64,000 nt of DNA, taken from positions 1-64,000 of the forward strand of contig NZ_SUND01000010.1 of assembly GCF_005280205.1 (NCBI RefSeq), in the 5' to 3' direction. The translations under genes and the position numbers were made by a program. Shown here one piece after another: positions 56,807-64,000 of this stretch (the first letter of the stretch is position 1; every line of letters starts with the position of its first letter). The stretch is from Bacillus yapensis (GTDB taxonomy: Bacteria; Bacillota; Bacilli; Bacillales; Cytobacillaceae). Below the pieces are notes generated by a model. That model worked only from the letters and a program-made list of their open reading frames with translations, was not told where the DNA came from and did no database searches.

Positions 56807-57690
56807 CAGAGTATACTTACCCAATTTTGCTTGGAATTATCATTGGTACATTAACGAGAATATATATGCTGAGAACAGATTATCGCCAGTATCCAACATA
56901 CTTACATGGGAAAATTATTCATATTGCACTAGGTTTTATTGCGGCAGGACTCGGAACACTTGCTGTCCCTTCGATAATGGAAGAAGATTTTACAGCGGTC
57001 ACATTTTTAACGATTGCTGCTTCCCAATTTAGAGAAGTGAGAAACATGGAACGGAATACCTTATCGGAAATGGATTCATCTGAGTTAGTCCCAAGAGGAA
57101 GAACATACATTGAAGGAATCGCGATCGCTTTTGAAAGTCGGAATTATTTAGTTATTTTTACCTCTCTTTTGACAACGCTCGCTTACTTGTTATCGAATAT
57201 TTGGGGAGGAATTATTGTTGGTGCGATCGCTTTTTTTATTTCAAAAGCCTTGATGGCTGGAGGAAAATTAACGGATATTGTCGATGTTGAATATGTAGAA
57301 CCACGATTTGAAGGTGCAGGATTGTATGTGGATAATATTTATATCATGAATATCGGTTTACCGGAACGGAAAAAAGAAATCTTAAGTTATGGGATGGGCT
57401 TTATTTTAAAACCAAAAAGTTTCGATTCGCGATCGACGATTGCTAATCTTGGTCAACGTCAGGCCATCCTTCATGACGTTTCAACGGCCTTAGGCATATA
57501 TAGGGATTCTGGGACTCCGGCATTAGTTCCGCTTGCCAAGAGAGATTTGGATGATGGTAGAGTGGGAGTGTTTGTTTTACCACAGGAACGAGATGAGAAA
57601 AGGGCAATCGAAATTATTGGCAAGGTACCTATACTTGAAAATGCAGTGCGCCTCCCTACAAAAAGAAAACGAAAAGAGGAGGGGAGATAA
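56803..57690 (+). CDS. seaA: YIEGIA-family spore membrane protein SeaA (YphB)
   Basis: A 295-residue membrane protein carrying the family signature GRTYIEGIAIAFE (about 99-111), with membrane segments at the N-terminus and near 120-150 and a soluble C-terminal domain. In B. subtilis it supports spore envelope assembly. Overlaps yphA (ATGA) and is followed closely by its small partner. Confidence 0.88.
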   Translation: MTEYTYPILLGIIIGTLTRIYMLRTDYRQYPTYLHGKIIHIALGFIAAGLGTLAVPSIMEEDFTAVTFLTIAASQFREVRNMERNTLSEMDSSELVPRGRTYIEGIAIAFESRNYLVIFTSLLTTLAYLLSNIWGGIIVGAIAFFISKALMAGGKLTDIVDVEYVEPRFEGAGLYVDNIYIMNIGLPERKKEILSYGMGFILKPKSFDSRSTIANLGQRQAILHDVSTALGIYRDSGTPALVPLAKRDLDDGRVGVFVLPQERDEKRAIEIIGKVPILENAVRLPTKRKRKEEGR

Positions 57691-57695
57691 CAGAT

Positions 57696-57881
57696 ATGGA
57701 TCTGCAAAAATTTATTCTTGCTGTTATTACAACGAATCCGAAAAAGGCTCCCGTCGCTTCAACTGTTTTTCACTGTGATAGTAAGGAAGAGATGGATGCG
57801 ATAACAACAAACCTAGAAGCTATTCTAGACGGAATTGCCCACGCTTTATCAGATGAGATTTATATCATCGTAAAGCATTGA
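57696..57881 (+). CDS. ypzH: YIEGIA capping complex small subunit YpzH
   Basis: A 61-residue soluble protein beginning MDLQKFILAVITTNPKKAPVA. It is the small gene that regularly follows the YIEGIA gene, 5 nt after it here. Known function is limited to this partnership. A terminator follows. Confidence 0.82.
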   Translation: MDLQKFILAVITTNPKKAPVASTVFHCDSKEEMDAITTNLEAILDGIAHALSDEIYIIVKH

Positions 57882-57954
57882 GATTACAGTCTTCACCAAT
57901 CAATCCAATCTTTTCATTGCGAGGAAGAAATCACTTTGTTAATATAATTAGGTT

Positions 57955-57990
57955 AGACCCTTCTAAGATGGAAGGGTTTATTTACTAACA
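57955..57990 (+). terminator. yphA-seaA-ypzH terminator
   Basis: AGACCCTTC (57955-57963) and GAAGGGTTT (57971-57979), then TATTTA. The T run is short. Confidence 0.6.
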
Positions 57991-58057
57991 GGAAGCAAAT
58001 TTGACATTGTAATCTAATGATTAAATTTCGATAAAGTAGAAGGAAAGGGTGATGTTC

Positions 58058-59368
58058 ATGGTGAAACCTGTAGTAGCCATCGTTGGACGTCCAAACGTTG
58101 GAAAATCAACGATTTTTAACCGAATTGTAGGAGATAGAATTTCCATAGTAGAAGACATTCCAGGAGTAACAAGAGATCGAATATATAGTGCAGCAGAATG
58201 GCTCACGCATGATTTTAATATCATTGATACTGGTGGTATTGATATTGGAGATGAACCATTTTTAGAACAAATTCGTGCGCAAGCACAAATCGCGATTGAT
58301 GAAGCCGATGTTATTATTTTCTTAACAAATGGAAGAGAAGGAGTAACAGCTGCTGACGAAGAGGTTGCGAAAATTTTATATAAGGCGAAGAAGCCAGTTG
58401 TCTTAGCTGTAAATAAAGTGGATAACCCAGAGATGCGGGATCAAATCTATGATTTTTATTCCCTCGGTTTTGGTGAACCGTTCCCTATTTCAGGCGCACA
58501 TGGTCTAGGCTTAGGGGATTTGTTAGATGAAGCCGCAAAGCATTTTCCAACGGATCAAGGGGAGAACTACGACCCAGATACCATAAAGTTTTCACTTATT
58601 GGTCGTCCAAATGTAGGTAAATCCTCTTTAGTAAATGCTATACTTGGAGAAGAACGCGTAATCGTAAGTAATATAGCTGGTACAACGAGAGATGCGATTG
58701 ACTCGATGGTTACAGTCAATGGGCAGAAGTATGTCATTATTGATACAGCGGGTATGCGTAAAAAAGGTAAGGTCTATGAAAGTACAGAAAAATACAGCGT
58801 TTTACGTGCTTTAAGGGCAATTGAACGTTCAGATGTTGTTTTAGTTGTTCTTGATGGAGAAGAAGGAATTATCGAGCAGGACAAGAAAATTGCTGGATAT
58901 GCTCATGAAGCAGGACGTGCAGTAGTAATTGTTGTGAATAAATGGGATGCAGTCGAAAAAGATGAAAAAACGATGAAGGCATTTGAACAAAATATTCGTG
59001 AGCATTTCTTATTCCTAGATTATGCACCAATTGTCTTTTTATCTGCTCTTACAAAAAAACGAATCCATACATTAATTCCAATGATTGATATGGCTAGTGA
59101 AAATCATGCGCGAAGAGTGGAAACAAGTGTGCTGAATGATGTAATTATGGACGCTGTTGCGATGAATCCAACACCAACCGATAATGGTAAACGTCTAAAA
59201 ATTTACTATACAACTCAGGTAGCGGTTTCGCCTCCAACTTTTGTTGTTTTCGTAAACGATCCAGAATTAATGCATTTCTCTTATCAAAGATTTTTAGAAA
59301 ATCGAATTCGAGACGCTTTTGGTTTCGAAGGAACACCGATCAAAATCTTTGCTCGTGAACGTAAATAA
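58058..59368 (+). CDS. der: Ribosome biogenesis GTPase Der (EngA)
   Basis: A 436-residue protein with two consecutive GTPase domains and a C-terminal KH-like domain. G1 motifs are GRPNVGKST (about 9-17) and GRPNVGKSS (about 183-191); NKVD and NKWD are the G4 motifs. Required for 50S subunit assembly. ATG 58058 gives the family's standard length and stands 9 nt from GGAAAGG; GTG 58049 and ATG 58052 are also in frame. Confidence 0.96.
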   Translation: MVKPVVAIVGRPNVGKSTIFNRIVGDRISIVEDIPGVTRDRIYSAAEWLTHDFNIIDTGGIDIGDEPFLEQIRAQAQIAIDEADVIIFLTNGREGVTAADEEVAKILYKAKKPVVLAVNKVDNPEMRDQIYDFYSLGFGEPFPISGAHGLGLGDLLDEAAKHFPTDQGENYDPDTIKFSLIGRPNVGKSSLVNAILGEERVIVSNIAGTTRDAIDSMVTVNGQKYVIIDTAGMRKKGKVYESTEKYSVLRALRAIERSDVVLVVLDGEEGIIEQDKKIAGYAHEAGRAVVIVVNKWDAVEKDEKTMKAFEQNIREHFLFLDYAPIVFLSALTKKRIHTLIPMIDMASENHARRVETSVLNDVIMDAVAMNPTPTDNGKRLKIYYTTQVAVSPPTFVVFVNDPELMHFSYQRFLENRIRDAFGFEGTPIKIFARERK

Positions 59369-59396
59369 TAGAGAATTTGTTTAAGGAAGTGATTTT

Positions 59397-60440
59397 ATGG
59401 AAAGAAAAGAAAAAATCACAGTCGTCGGTGCAGGAAGCTGGGGTACAGCATTGGCTCTTGTATTAGCTGATAATGGACATGATGTGAGGCTATGGGGACA
59501 TAATCCTAATCAAATAGAGGAAATAAATCGGCTTCATACAAATGAAAAATACTTACCTGGTGTTGAACTGCCGAATAATATCATTGGATACAGCTCTTTA
59601 CAGGACGCGCTGAATGAGGTTGAAACCTGCATTTTAGCTGTACCAACTAAGGCAATCCGTGAGGTTCTAAATGATATGGCTGAAGTCCATAAGGAACCTC
59701 TCACGATTGTTCATGTAAGTAAAGGGATTGAACCGGATACGTTATTACGAATATCTGAGATGATCGAAGATGAGATGCCTGAGCATTTACTTCAAGATGT
59801 AGTAGTCCTTTCTGGACCTAGTCATGCTGAAGAGGTCAGCTTGCGTCATATCACTACTGTTACAGTATCTTCAAAAAATATTGAAGCCGCTGAAAAAGTA
59901 CAAGATTTATTCATCAATTCCTATTTTCGTGTGTACACAAATCCTGATATTATCGGGGTAGAAATTGGTGGAGCTTTAAAAAATATTATTGCACTAGCGG
60001 CTGGTATTACAGATGGACTTGGCTACGGGGATAACGCAAAAGCGGCGCTAATCACAAGAGGATTGGCTGAGATTGCTCGTCTAGGTACGAAAATGGGTGC
60101 GAGTCCGTTAACTTTCTCGGGATTAACTGGAATCGGTGATTTAATTGTAACTTGTACAAGCGTTCATTCAAGAAACTGGAGAGCGGGAAATCTTTTAGGG
60201 AAAGGCCAAAAGCTTGAAGAAGTGTTAGAAAACATGGGCATGGTCGTGGAAGGTGTTAGAACAACGAAGGCTGCCTATCAGCTTGCAGAGAAATATCAGG
60301 TAAAAATGCCAATCACAACTGCGCTACATAATGTGCTTTTTCAACACGCAAATCCTAAAGATGAGGTAGATGCCTTAATGTCTCGTGTGAAGACACACGA
60401 AATGGAGGATTTGGCCAACGTTCTTTCTAGTGAACAATAA
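59397..60440 (+). CDS. gpsA: Glycerol-3-phosphate dehydrogenase (NAD(P)+)
   Basis: A 347-residue enzyme that makes sn-glycerol 3-phosphate for phospholipids. The Rossmann motif GAGSWGTALALVLADNG is at about 11-27, SGPSHAEEV near 140, and the catalytic-lysine segment EIGGALKNIIALAAG near 188. AAGGAAGTGA lies before the ATG. It follows der as in B. subtilis and supplies the substrate for PlsC-type acylation. Confidence 0.96.
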   Translation: MERKEKITVVGAGSWGTALALVLADNGHDVRLWGHNPNQIEEINRLHTNEKYLPGVELPNNIIGYSSLQDALNEVETCILAVPTKAIREVLNDMAEVHKEPLTIVHVSKGIEPDTLLRISEMIEDEMPEHLLQDVVVLSGPSHAEEVSLRHITTVTVSSKNIEAAEKVQDLFINSYFRVYTNPDIIGVEIGGALKNIIALAAGITDGLGYGDNAKAALITRGLAEIARLGTKMGASPLTFSGLTGIGDLIVTCTSVHSRNWRAGNLLGKGQKLEEVLENMGMVVEGVRTTKAAYQLAEKYQVKMPITTALHNVLFQHANPKDEVDALMSRVKTHEMEDLANVLSSEQ

Positions 60441-60595
60441 GCTTGGTTGCTTTTTTTAGCTATTTAATTGGGGAAAGGTCCTTATAATTTCTAAAATATA
60501 GGCTTTCGAGGATGCGATTTCAAATAGAAATGCATACAATGGGAGCGAAGCAAACTGGTGAAATGAACAGGGTGTATGGTGTATTTAGTCATTTC

Positions 60596-60642
60596 AGACT
60601 AAGGTAAAGAGCAGCCCCCTACTTTACTTTAGTCTTTTTTTT
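60596..60642 (+). terminator. gpsA terminator
   Basis: A 14-bp stem (60596-60609, 60622-60635, one G-U pair) followed by eight T. Confidence 0.85.
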
Positions 60643-60715
60643 GTGGCGCTGGAATATGAAAACCCATACAGCAAGCGTATTTTGTTATAATATTTTTGAA
60701 AAAGGAGTTGAGTGT

Positions 60716-60916
60716 ATGTCACCATCCATGCTAAAAATGTGGATTTCTATTTCTGCTATGGGATTCATGGTTATTTCCATACTTTTGATTTATCTTAGTC
60801 GTTATAAAATAAATACTGGTGTATTGAAATTTATCACAGCATTGATTGCGTATATCTTGTTGATTTTAAGCGGAATTATTATTCTTTTTGTGGTCATGAG
60901 TGGTCCAACGTCGTAA
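60716..60916 (+). CDS. yphE: DUF2768 small membrane protein
   Basis: A 66-residue protein with two membrane helices (about 9-26 and 38-60). ATG 60716 has AAAGGAGTTGA upstream; a longer frame begins 75 nt earlier without support. Position between gpsA and yphF matches B. subtilis yphE. Function unknown; probably linked to sporulation. Confidence 0.75.
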   Translation: MSPSMLKMWISISAMGFMVISILLIYLSRYKINTGVLKFITALIAYILLILSGIIILFVVMSGPTS

Positions 60917-60949
60917 TGCTAAATACATAGAATAGAAGGATTGATACAT

Positions 60950-61663
60950 ATGAATAAAAGAGTTCGAATTTTATTAACTTGGGTCATTGCTTCCGCTATT
61001 TTAACAGGCTGTGCATATCCGCAAGACAGATTAGCCCAAAATCAAACTCCTTATCAAGATCAAATAGAATCTGTTCAATCAGCTGTTGATCAATTTCAAA
61101 AGGATAAGGGTGGAATCCTTCCAATTAAAACGAAAGAACAGGACACTCCGATTTACCAAAAGTACTTGATAGATTTCAAGCAAATAGCACCAACATATAT
61201 GGCGGAGCCTCCGGGAAATTCGTTTGAATCTGGTGGGATATTTCAATACGTCTTGATTGATGTGGAGACGAATCCAACAGTTAAAATTTTTGATTTAAGA
61301 ATTGCCGAAACGATTCGTGACCTAAATTTAAGGATCAAAATGGAGAAATATCCTCCATATAAAGAACGATTAGCTGAAAATGTCTATTCTTTAGACTTTG
61401 AAAAGCTTGGCTATAAGGAAGAGCCTGTTGTGATAAGTCCTTTTACAAATCAAGAACTACCGTTCGTTATTACGGGAAACGCTGAGATTTACGTTGATTA
61501 TCGGAAGGATCTATATCAAATTATGCAAAAATCAGGAGAAAAAATGGAACCTGGTGAGGATCTTCGTAAAATTCTTCATCAAGATTCAATGTTTGTTCCA
61601 GCATACTCCTTGCCATATACACTTGATCCAGAAACAAATGAGATCGTGTATGACGAAAAATAG
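60950..61663 (+). CDS. yphF: Lipoprotein YphF
   Basis: A 237-residue lipoprotein: signal peptide ending in lipobox LTGC (C20), then a soluble domain without a recognised catalytic motif. It precedes spoIVA as in B. subtilis. ATG 60950 has AGAAGGA upstream. Function unknown. Confidence 0.85.
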   Translation: MNKRVRILLTWVIASAILTGCAYPQDRLAQNQTPYQDQIESVQSAVDQFQKDKGGILPIKTKEQDTPIYQKYLIDFKQIAPTYMAEPPGNSFESGGIFQYVLIDVETNPTVKIFDLRIAETIRDLNLRIKMEKYPPYKERLAENVYSLDFEKLGYKEEPVVISPFTNQELPFVITGNAEIYVDYRKDLYQIMQKSGEKMEPGEDLRKILHQDSMFVPAYSLPYTLDPETNEIVYDEK

Positions 61664-61694
61664 AACCTTATTCAGGTATATGATAAATAGTCAT

Positions 61695-61740
61695 AACCCT
61701 TTTCTTACAGGAATATATTGTAGGAGAAGGGTTTTTATTT
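61695..61740 (+). terminator. yphE-yphF terminator
   Basis: A 15-bp stem (61695-61709, 61719-61733) containing two G-U pairs, followed by TTTATTTTA. Confidence 0.8.
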
Positions 61741-61850
61741 TATATTTTTATGAATTTTTCAGACGGAAAAAGAGACTGGATAAATGGAAGTAAACGTAAC
61801 TTTAGTGAATCGAAAAGACTAGCAGAGAACAAGTTTATGAAATAAGGAGG

Positions 61851-61879
61851 GCAAAAATTTAAGAAAACTGTCATACAGT
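61851..61879 (+). promoter_or_regulatory. Candidate sigma-E promoter of spoIVA
   Basis: CATACAGT (61872-61879) matches the sigma-E -10 box at 7 of 8 positions. GCAAAAA (61851-61857), 14 nt upstream, is a weaker -35 match. spoIVA is a sigma-E gene in B. subtilis. Confidence 0.55.
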
Positions 61880-61974
61880 TGTAGGACAACGTCATAAATA
61901 TATATTGTCTATATATAGCACTAAAAATCGGATAAATATTATCCCACTAACTCATGATTTCAGGAGGGGATCAC

Positions 61975-63453
61975 TTGGAAAAGGTAGATATTTTTAAGGA
62001 TATTGCCGAAAGAACAGGCGGCGATATATATCTTGGAGTAGTTGGAGCAGTTCGAACTGGGAAGTCCACGTTCATTAAAAAATTCATGGAACTTGTCGTT
62101 CTTCCGAATATGGATAACGAGGCTGAGAGAGCCCGTACCCAAGATGAACTGCCTCAAAGTGCAGCGGGAAGAACAATCATGACTACAGAACCGAAATTCG
62201 TACCAAATCAAGCAGCATCAATTCATGTAAGTGAAGGACTAGATGTCAATATTCGTTTAGTTGATTGTGTAGGCTATACGGTTCCAGGTGCAAAGGGGTA
62301 CGAAGACGAGAATGGTCCTAGAATGATTAATACACCATGGTATGAGGAACCGATTCCTTTTCATGAAGCTGCGGAAATTGGCACGCGTAAGGTCATTCAA
62401 GAGCATTCTACAATTGGTGTTGTCATTACAACGGATGGAACTATCGGTGAAATCCCAAGAGCAGACTATATTGAAGCTGAGGAAAGAGTCATTGCTGAAT
62501 TAAAAGAAGTAGGTAAGCCATTCATTATGGTCATCAACAGTGTGCAGCCTCACCATCCAAATACAGATGCTCTTCGCGGCGAATTGATGGTGAAATATGA
62601 TATCCCTGTACTGGCTATGAGTATCGAAGGCATGCGCGAGTCTGATGTACTTAGCGTAATGCGAGAAGCTTTATACGAATTCCCAGTTCTAGAAGTGAAT
62701 GTTAACCTTCCTAGCTGGGTAATGGTTCTAAAAGAAGACCATTGGCTAAGAGAGAGCTATCAGGAAGCTGTTAAGGAAACGGTGAAGGATATTAAGAGAC
62801 TTCGTGATGTTGACAGGGTTGTTCAATTGTTCAGTGACTACGAATTTATCGAGAGAGCTGGTTTAGCTGGGATTGAGATGGGTCAAGGGGTAGCGGAAAT
62901 TGACTTGTTTGCTCCAGATGAGCTTTATGACGATATTCTAAAAGAAATTGTCGGCGTCGAGATTCGTGGACGTGACCATTTGCTAGAATTAATGCAAGAC
63001 TTTGCCCATGCTAAACAGGAGTATGATGTCATCTCTGATGCTCTTAAAATGGTAAAGCAAACAGGCTATGGAATTGCAGCTCCTTCACTTTCAGATATGA
63101 GCTTAGATGAGCCGGAAATTATTCGCCAAGGGGCAAGATTTGGCGTCAGATTAAAGGCGGTTGCACCGTCTATCCACATGATTAAGGTCGATGTAGAATC
63201 AGAGTTTGCCCCAATTATCGGAACAGAAAAGCAAAGTGAAGAATTGGTCCGATATTTAATGCAAGATTTTGAGGATGACCCACTATCTATTTGGAATTCT
63301 GATATTTTTGGCCGAAGCTTAAGCTCCATCGTGCGAGAAGGGATTCAAGCTAAGCTATCGTTAATGCCTGAAAATGCTCGCTACAAATTAAAAGAAACTT
63401 TAGAGAGAATTATAAACGAAGGATCAGGCGGCCTAATCGCCATTATCTTATAG
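61975..63453 (+). CDS. spoIVA: Spore coat basement ATPase SpoIVA
   Basis: A 492-residue protein that polymerises around the forespore and forms the base on which the coat is built. The Walker A motif GAVRTGKST with K30 drives ATP hydrolysis needed for assembly. The sequence is close to B. subtilis SpoIVA over its full length, ending in the conserved GSGGLIAIIL. TTG 61975 is the start, 5 nt after AGGAGGGG, giving the known 492 residues; an upstream ATG at 61954 overlaps that site. Confidence 0.96.
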   Translation: MEKVDIFKDIAERTGGDIYLGVVGAVRTGKSTFIKKFMELVVLPNMDNEAERARTQDELPQSAAGRTIMTTEPKFVPNQAASIHVSEGLDVNIRLVDCVGYTVPGAKGYEDENGPRMINTPWYEEPIPFHEAAEIGTRKVIQEHSTIGVVITTDGTIGEIPRADYIEAEERVIAELKEVGKPFIMVINSVQPHHPNTDALRGELMVKYDIPVLAMSIEGMRESDVLSVMREALYEFPVLEVNVNLPSWVMVLKEDHWLRESYQEAVKETVKDIKRLRDVDRVVQLFSDYEFIERAGLAGIEMGQGVAEIDLFAPDELYDDILKEIVGVEIRGRDHLLELMQDFAHAKQEYDVISDALKMVKQTGYGIAAPSLSDMSLDEPEIIRQGARFGVRLKAVAPSIHMIKVDVESEFAPIIGTEKQSEELVRYLMQDFEDDPLSIWNSDIFGRSLSSIVREGIQAKLSLMPENARYKLKETLERIINEGSGGLIAIIL

Positions 63454-63461
63454 ATGCCGTG

Positions 63462-63490
63462 AAAGACTCTGTTTCGGAGTCTTTTTTCTT
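63462..63490 (+). terminator. spoIVA terminator
   Basis: AAAGACTC (63462-63469) and GAGTCTTT (63477-63484) with a closing G-U pair, followed by TTTTCTTTTTTT. Confidence 0.82.
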
Positions 63491-64000
63491 TTTTTAGGAA
63501 TTATTATGTTATTTTTTTACTTTATTTGGTAGAAAAAGTGAATTTGATAGAATAAGTAAAGAAGACATATGGAAGGTATTAGGAGGAGCTAACACTTGAT
63601 TTTATTGGTTTTTTTCGTGTTTGGATGCTTTTGCCTAAGAATAGTCTAAAAGTATCATTTTTATGGCTTAATCCTCGACAAAATATGACAAAATCATATC
63701 AAATAAGAAAAGATTACCATAATTTCGCTAAATCTTCTTGATAAGAGTAATTGATTATGATAATCTTTTAACAGAATTACTGATGAAAGCGACTAGAATC
63801 CTTGAAAATAAAGGGTTTTAAAAGAAAAAATGTTGAAATCTTAATTTTTATCATTTATTATATGGCATGGGTATACTACCCGTCATTAGTGAATTCATCA
63901 CATTGGTTGATAGTTTTCGTTTGTTGTCATATAATTCCCATTACAGCAGAATTTGTTGAAATAGGGATAAAAACAAGTCGCAACGTATAGAAATCAGTAA
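63491..64000. other. Region downstream of spoIVA without an assured gene
   Basis: An AT-rich stretch. A 17-codon frame starts TTG at 63596 (stop 63649) 9 nt after AGGAGG; it is hydrophobic and cysteine-containing, and might be a micropeptide or the remnant of a longer gene. An inverted repeat (AAAAGATTACCATAAT at 63708-63723, ATTATGATAATCTTTT at 63754-63769, one mismatch) spans 62 bp. A 62-codon frame from 63802 lacks a ribosome binding site. In B. subtilis the HU gene hbs follows spoIVA; it is not seen before the window ends. Confidence 0.4.

Noticed and set aside
63802-63990. 62-codon hydrophobic frame near the right edge
   Set aside because: No ribosome binding site before the TTG, no recognisable homology, and it lies in very AT-rich sequence; it cannot be told from chance.

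Overview
The window is a chromosomal segment of an endospore-forming, low-GC Gram-positive bacterium of the family Bacillaceae. The evidence is direct: spoIIAA-spoIIAB-sigF, spoVA genes, dacB-spmA-spmB, cotJABC, sleB-ypeB and spoIVA are all present, and gene order follows the Bacillus subtilis dacF-to-spoIVA region closely with local losses and insertions. Genus and species cannot be fixed from the sequence. No rRNA, tRNA, CRISPR array, prophage or intact insertion sequence was found.

Layout. 0-8 kb: dacF, the sigma-F operon behind a consensus sigma-H promoter, a shortened spoVA operon (AA, AB, AEa, AF only) and lysA. 8-14.5 kb: ypuA, an orphan ribT, ypuF, a 29-residue YjcZ-type gene, scpA-scpB, an unrecognised gene, ypuI and an N-terminally extended superoxide dismutase. 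14.6-24 kb: dacB-spmA-spmB, rluB, and the cytochrome c biogenesis and redox-sensing operon resABCDE. 24-27.8 kb: a hairpin-repeat array, sigX-rsiX behind a sigma-X-type promoter, and an M23/LysM protein. 27.8-34.6 kb: serA, ppaC, an FMN riboswitch with ribU, an accessory TetR/thioesterase/ketoacyl-synthase cluster whose thioesterase is frameshifted, and ferredoxin. 34.8-43.4 kb: ypbB-recS-ypbD-ypbE-ypbF, cotJABC, a CBS/ACT protein, ypbG and mecB. 43.9-51 kb: gudB, ypdA, a seven-unit 51-bp repeat array, ansA, prsW, sleB-ypeB. 51-64 kb: ypfA, ypfB, cmk, plsC, ypfD, fni, ypzI, yphA-seaA-ypzH, der, gpsA, a DUF2768 gene, yphF, spoIVA.

The genes combine sporulation control and morphogenesis (sigma-F cascade, cortex maturation by DacB/SpmAB, coat base SpoIVA, coat catalase CotJC, cortex lysis by SleB/YpeB) with housekeeping functions (condensin ScpAB, Der, Cmk, GpsA, PlsC, Fni, SerA, LysA).

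The strongest unexplained structures are: (1) a family of six MITE-like elements (39 to 240 bp) with shared terminal inverted repeats, three flanked by perfect and two by near-perfect 8-bp target duplications, often placed in terminators or within 30 bp of a start codon, one of them supplying the last base of the ypbG stop codon; (2) an array of seven 51-bp hairpin units with paired base changes in the stem between ypdA and ansA; (3) a 444-bp array of two kinds of long hairpin repeat between resE and sigX; (4) loss of spoVAC, spoVAD and spoVAEb from the spoVA operon; and (5) ribT without the rib biosynthesis genes, with a riboswitch-controlled riboflavin importer 21 kb away.
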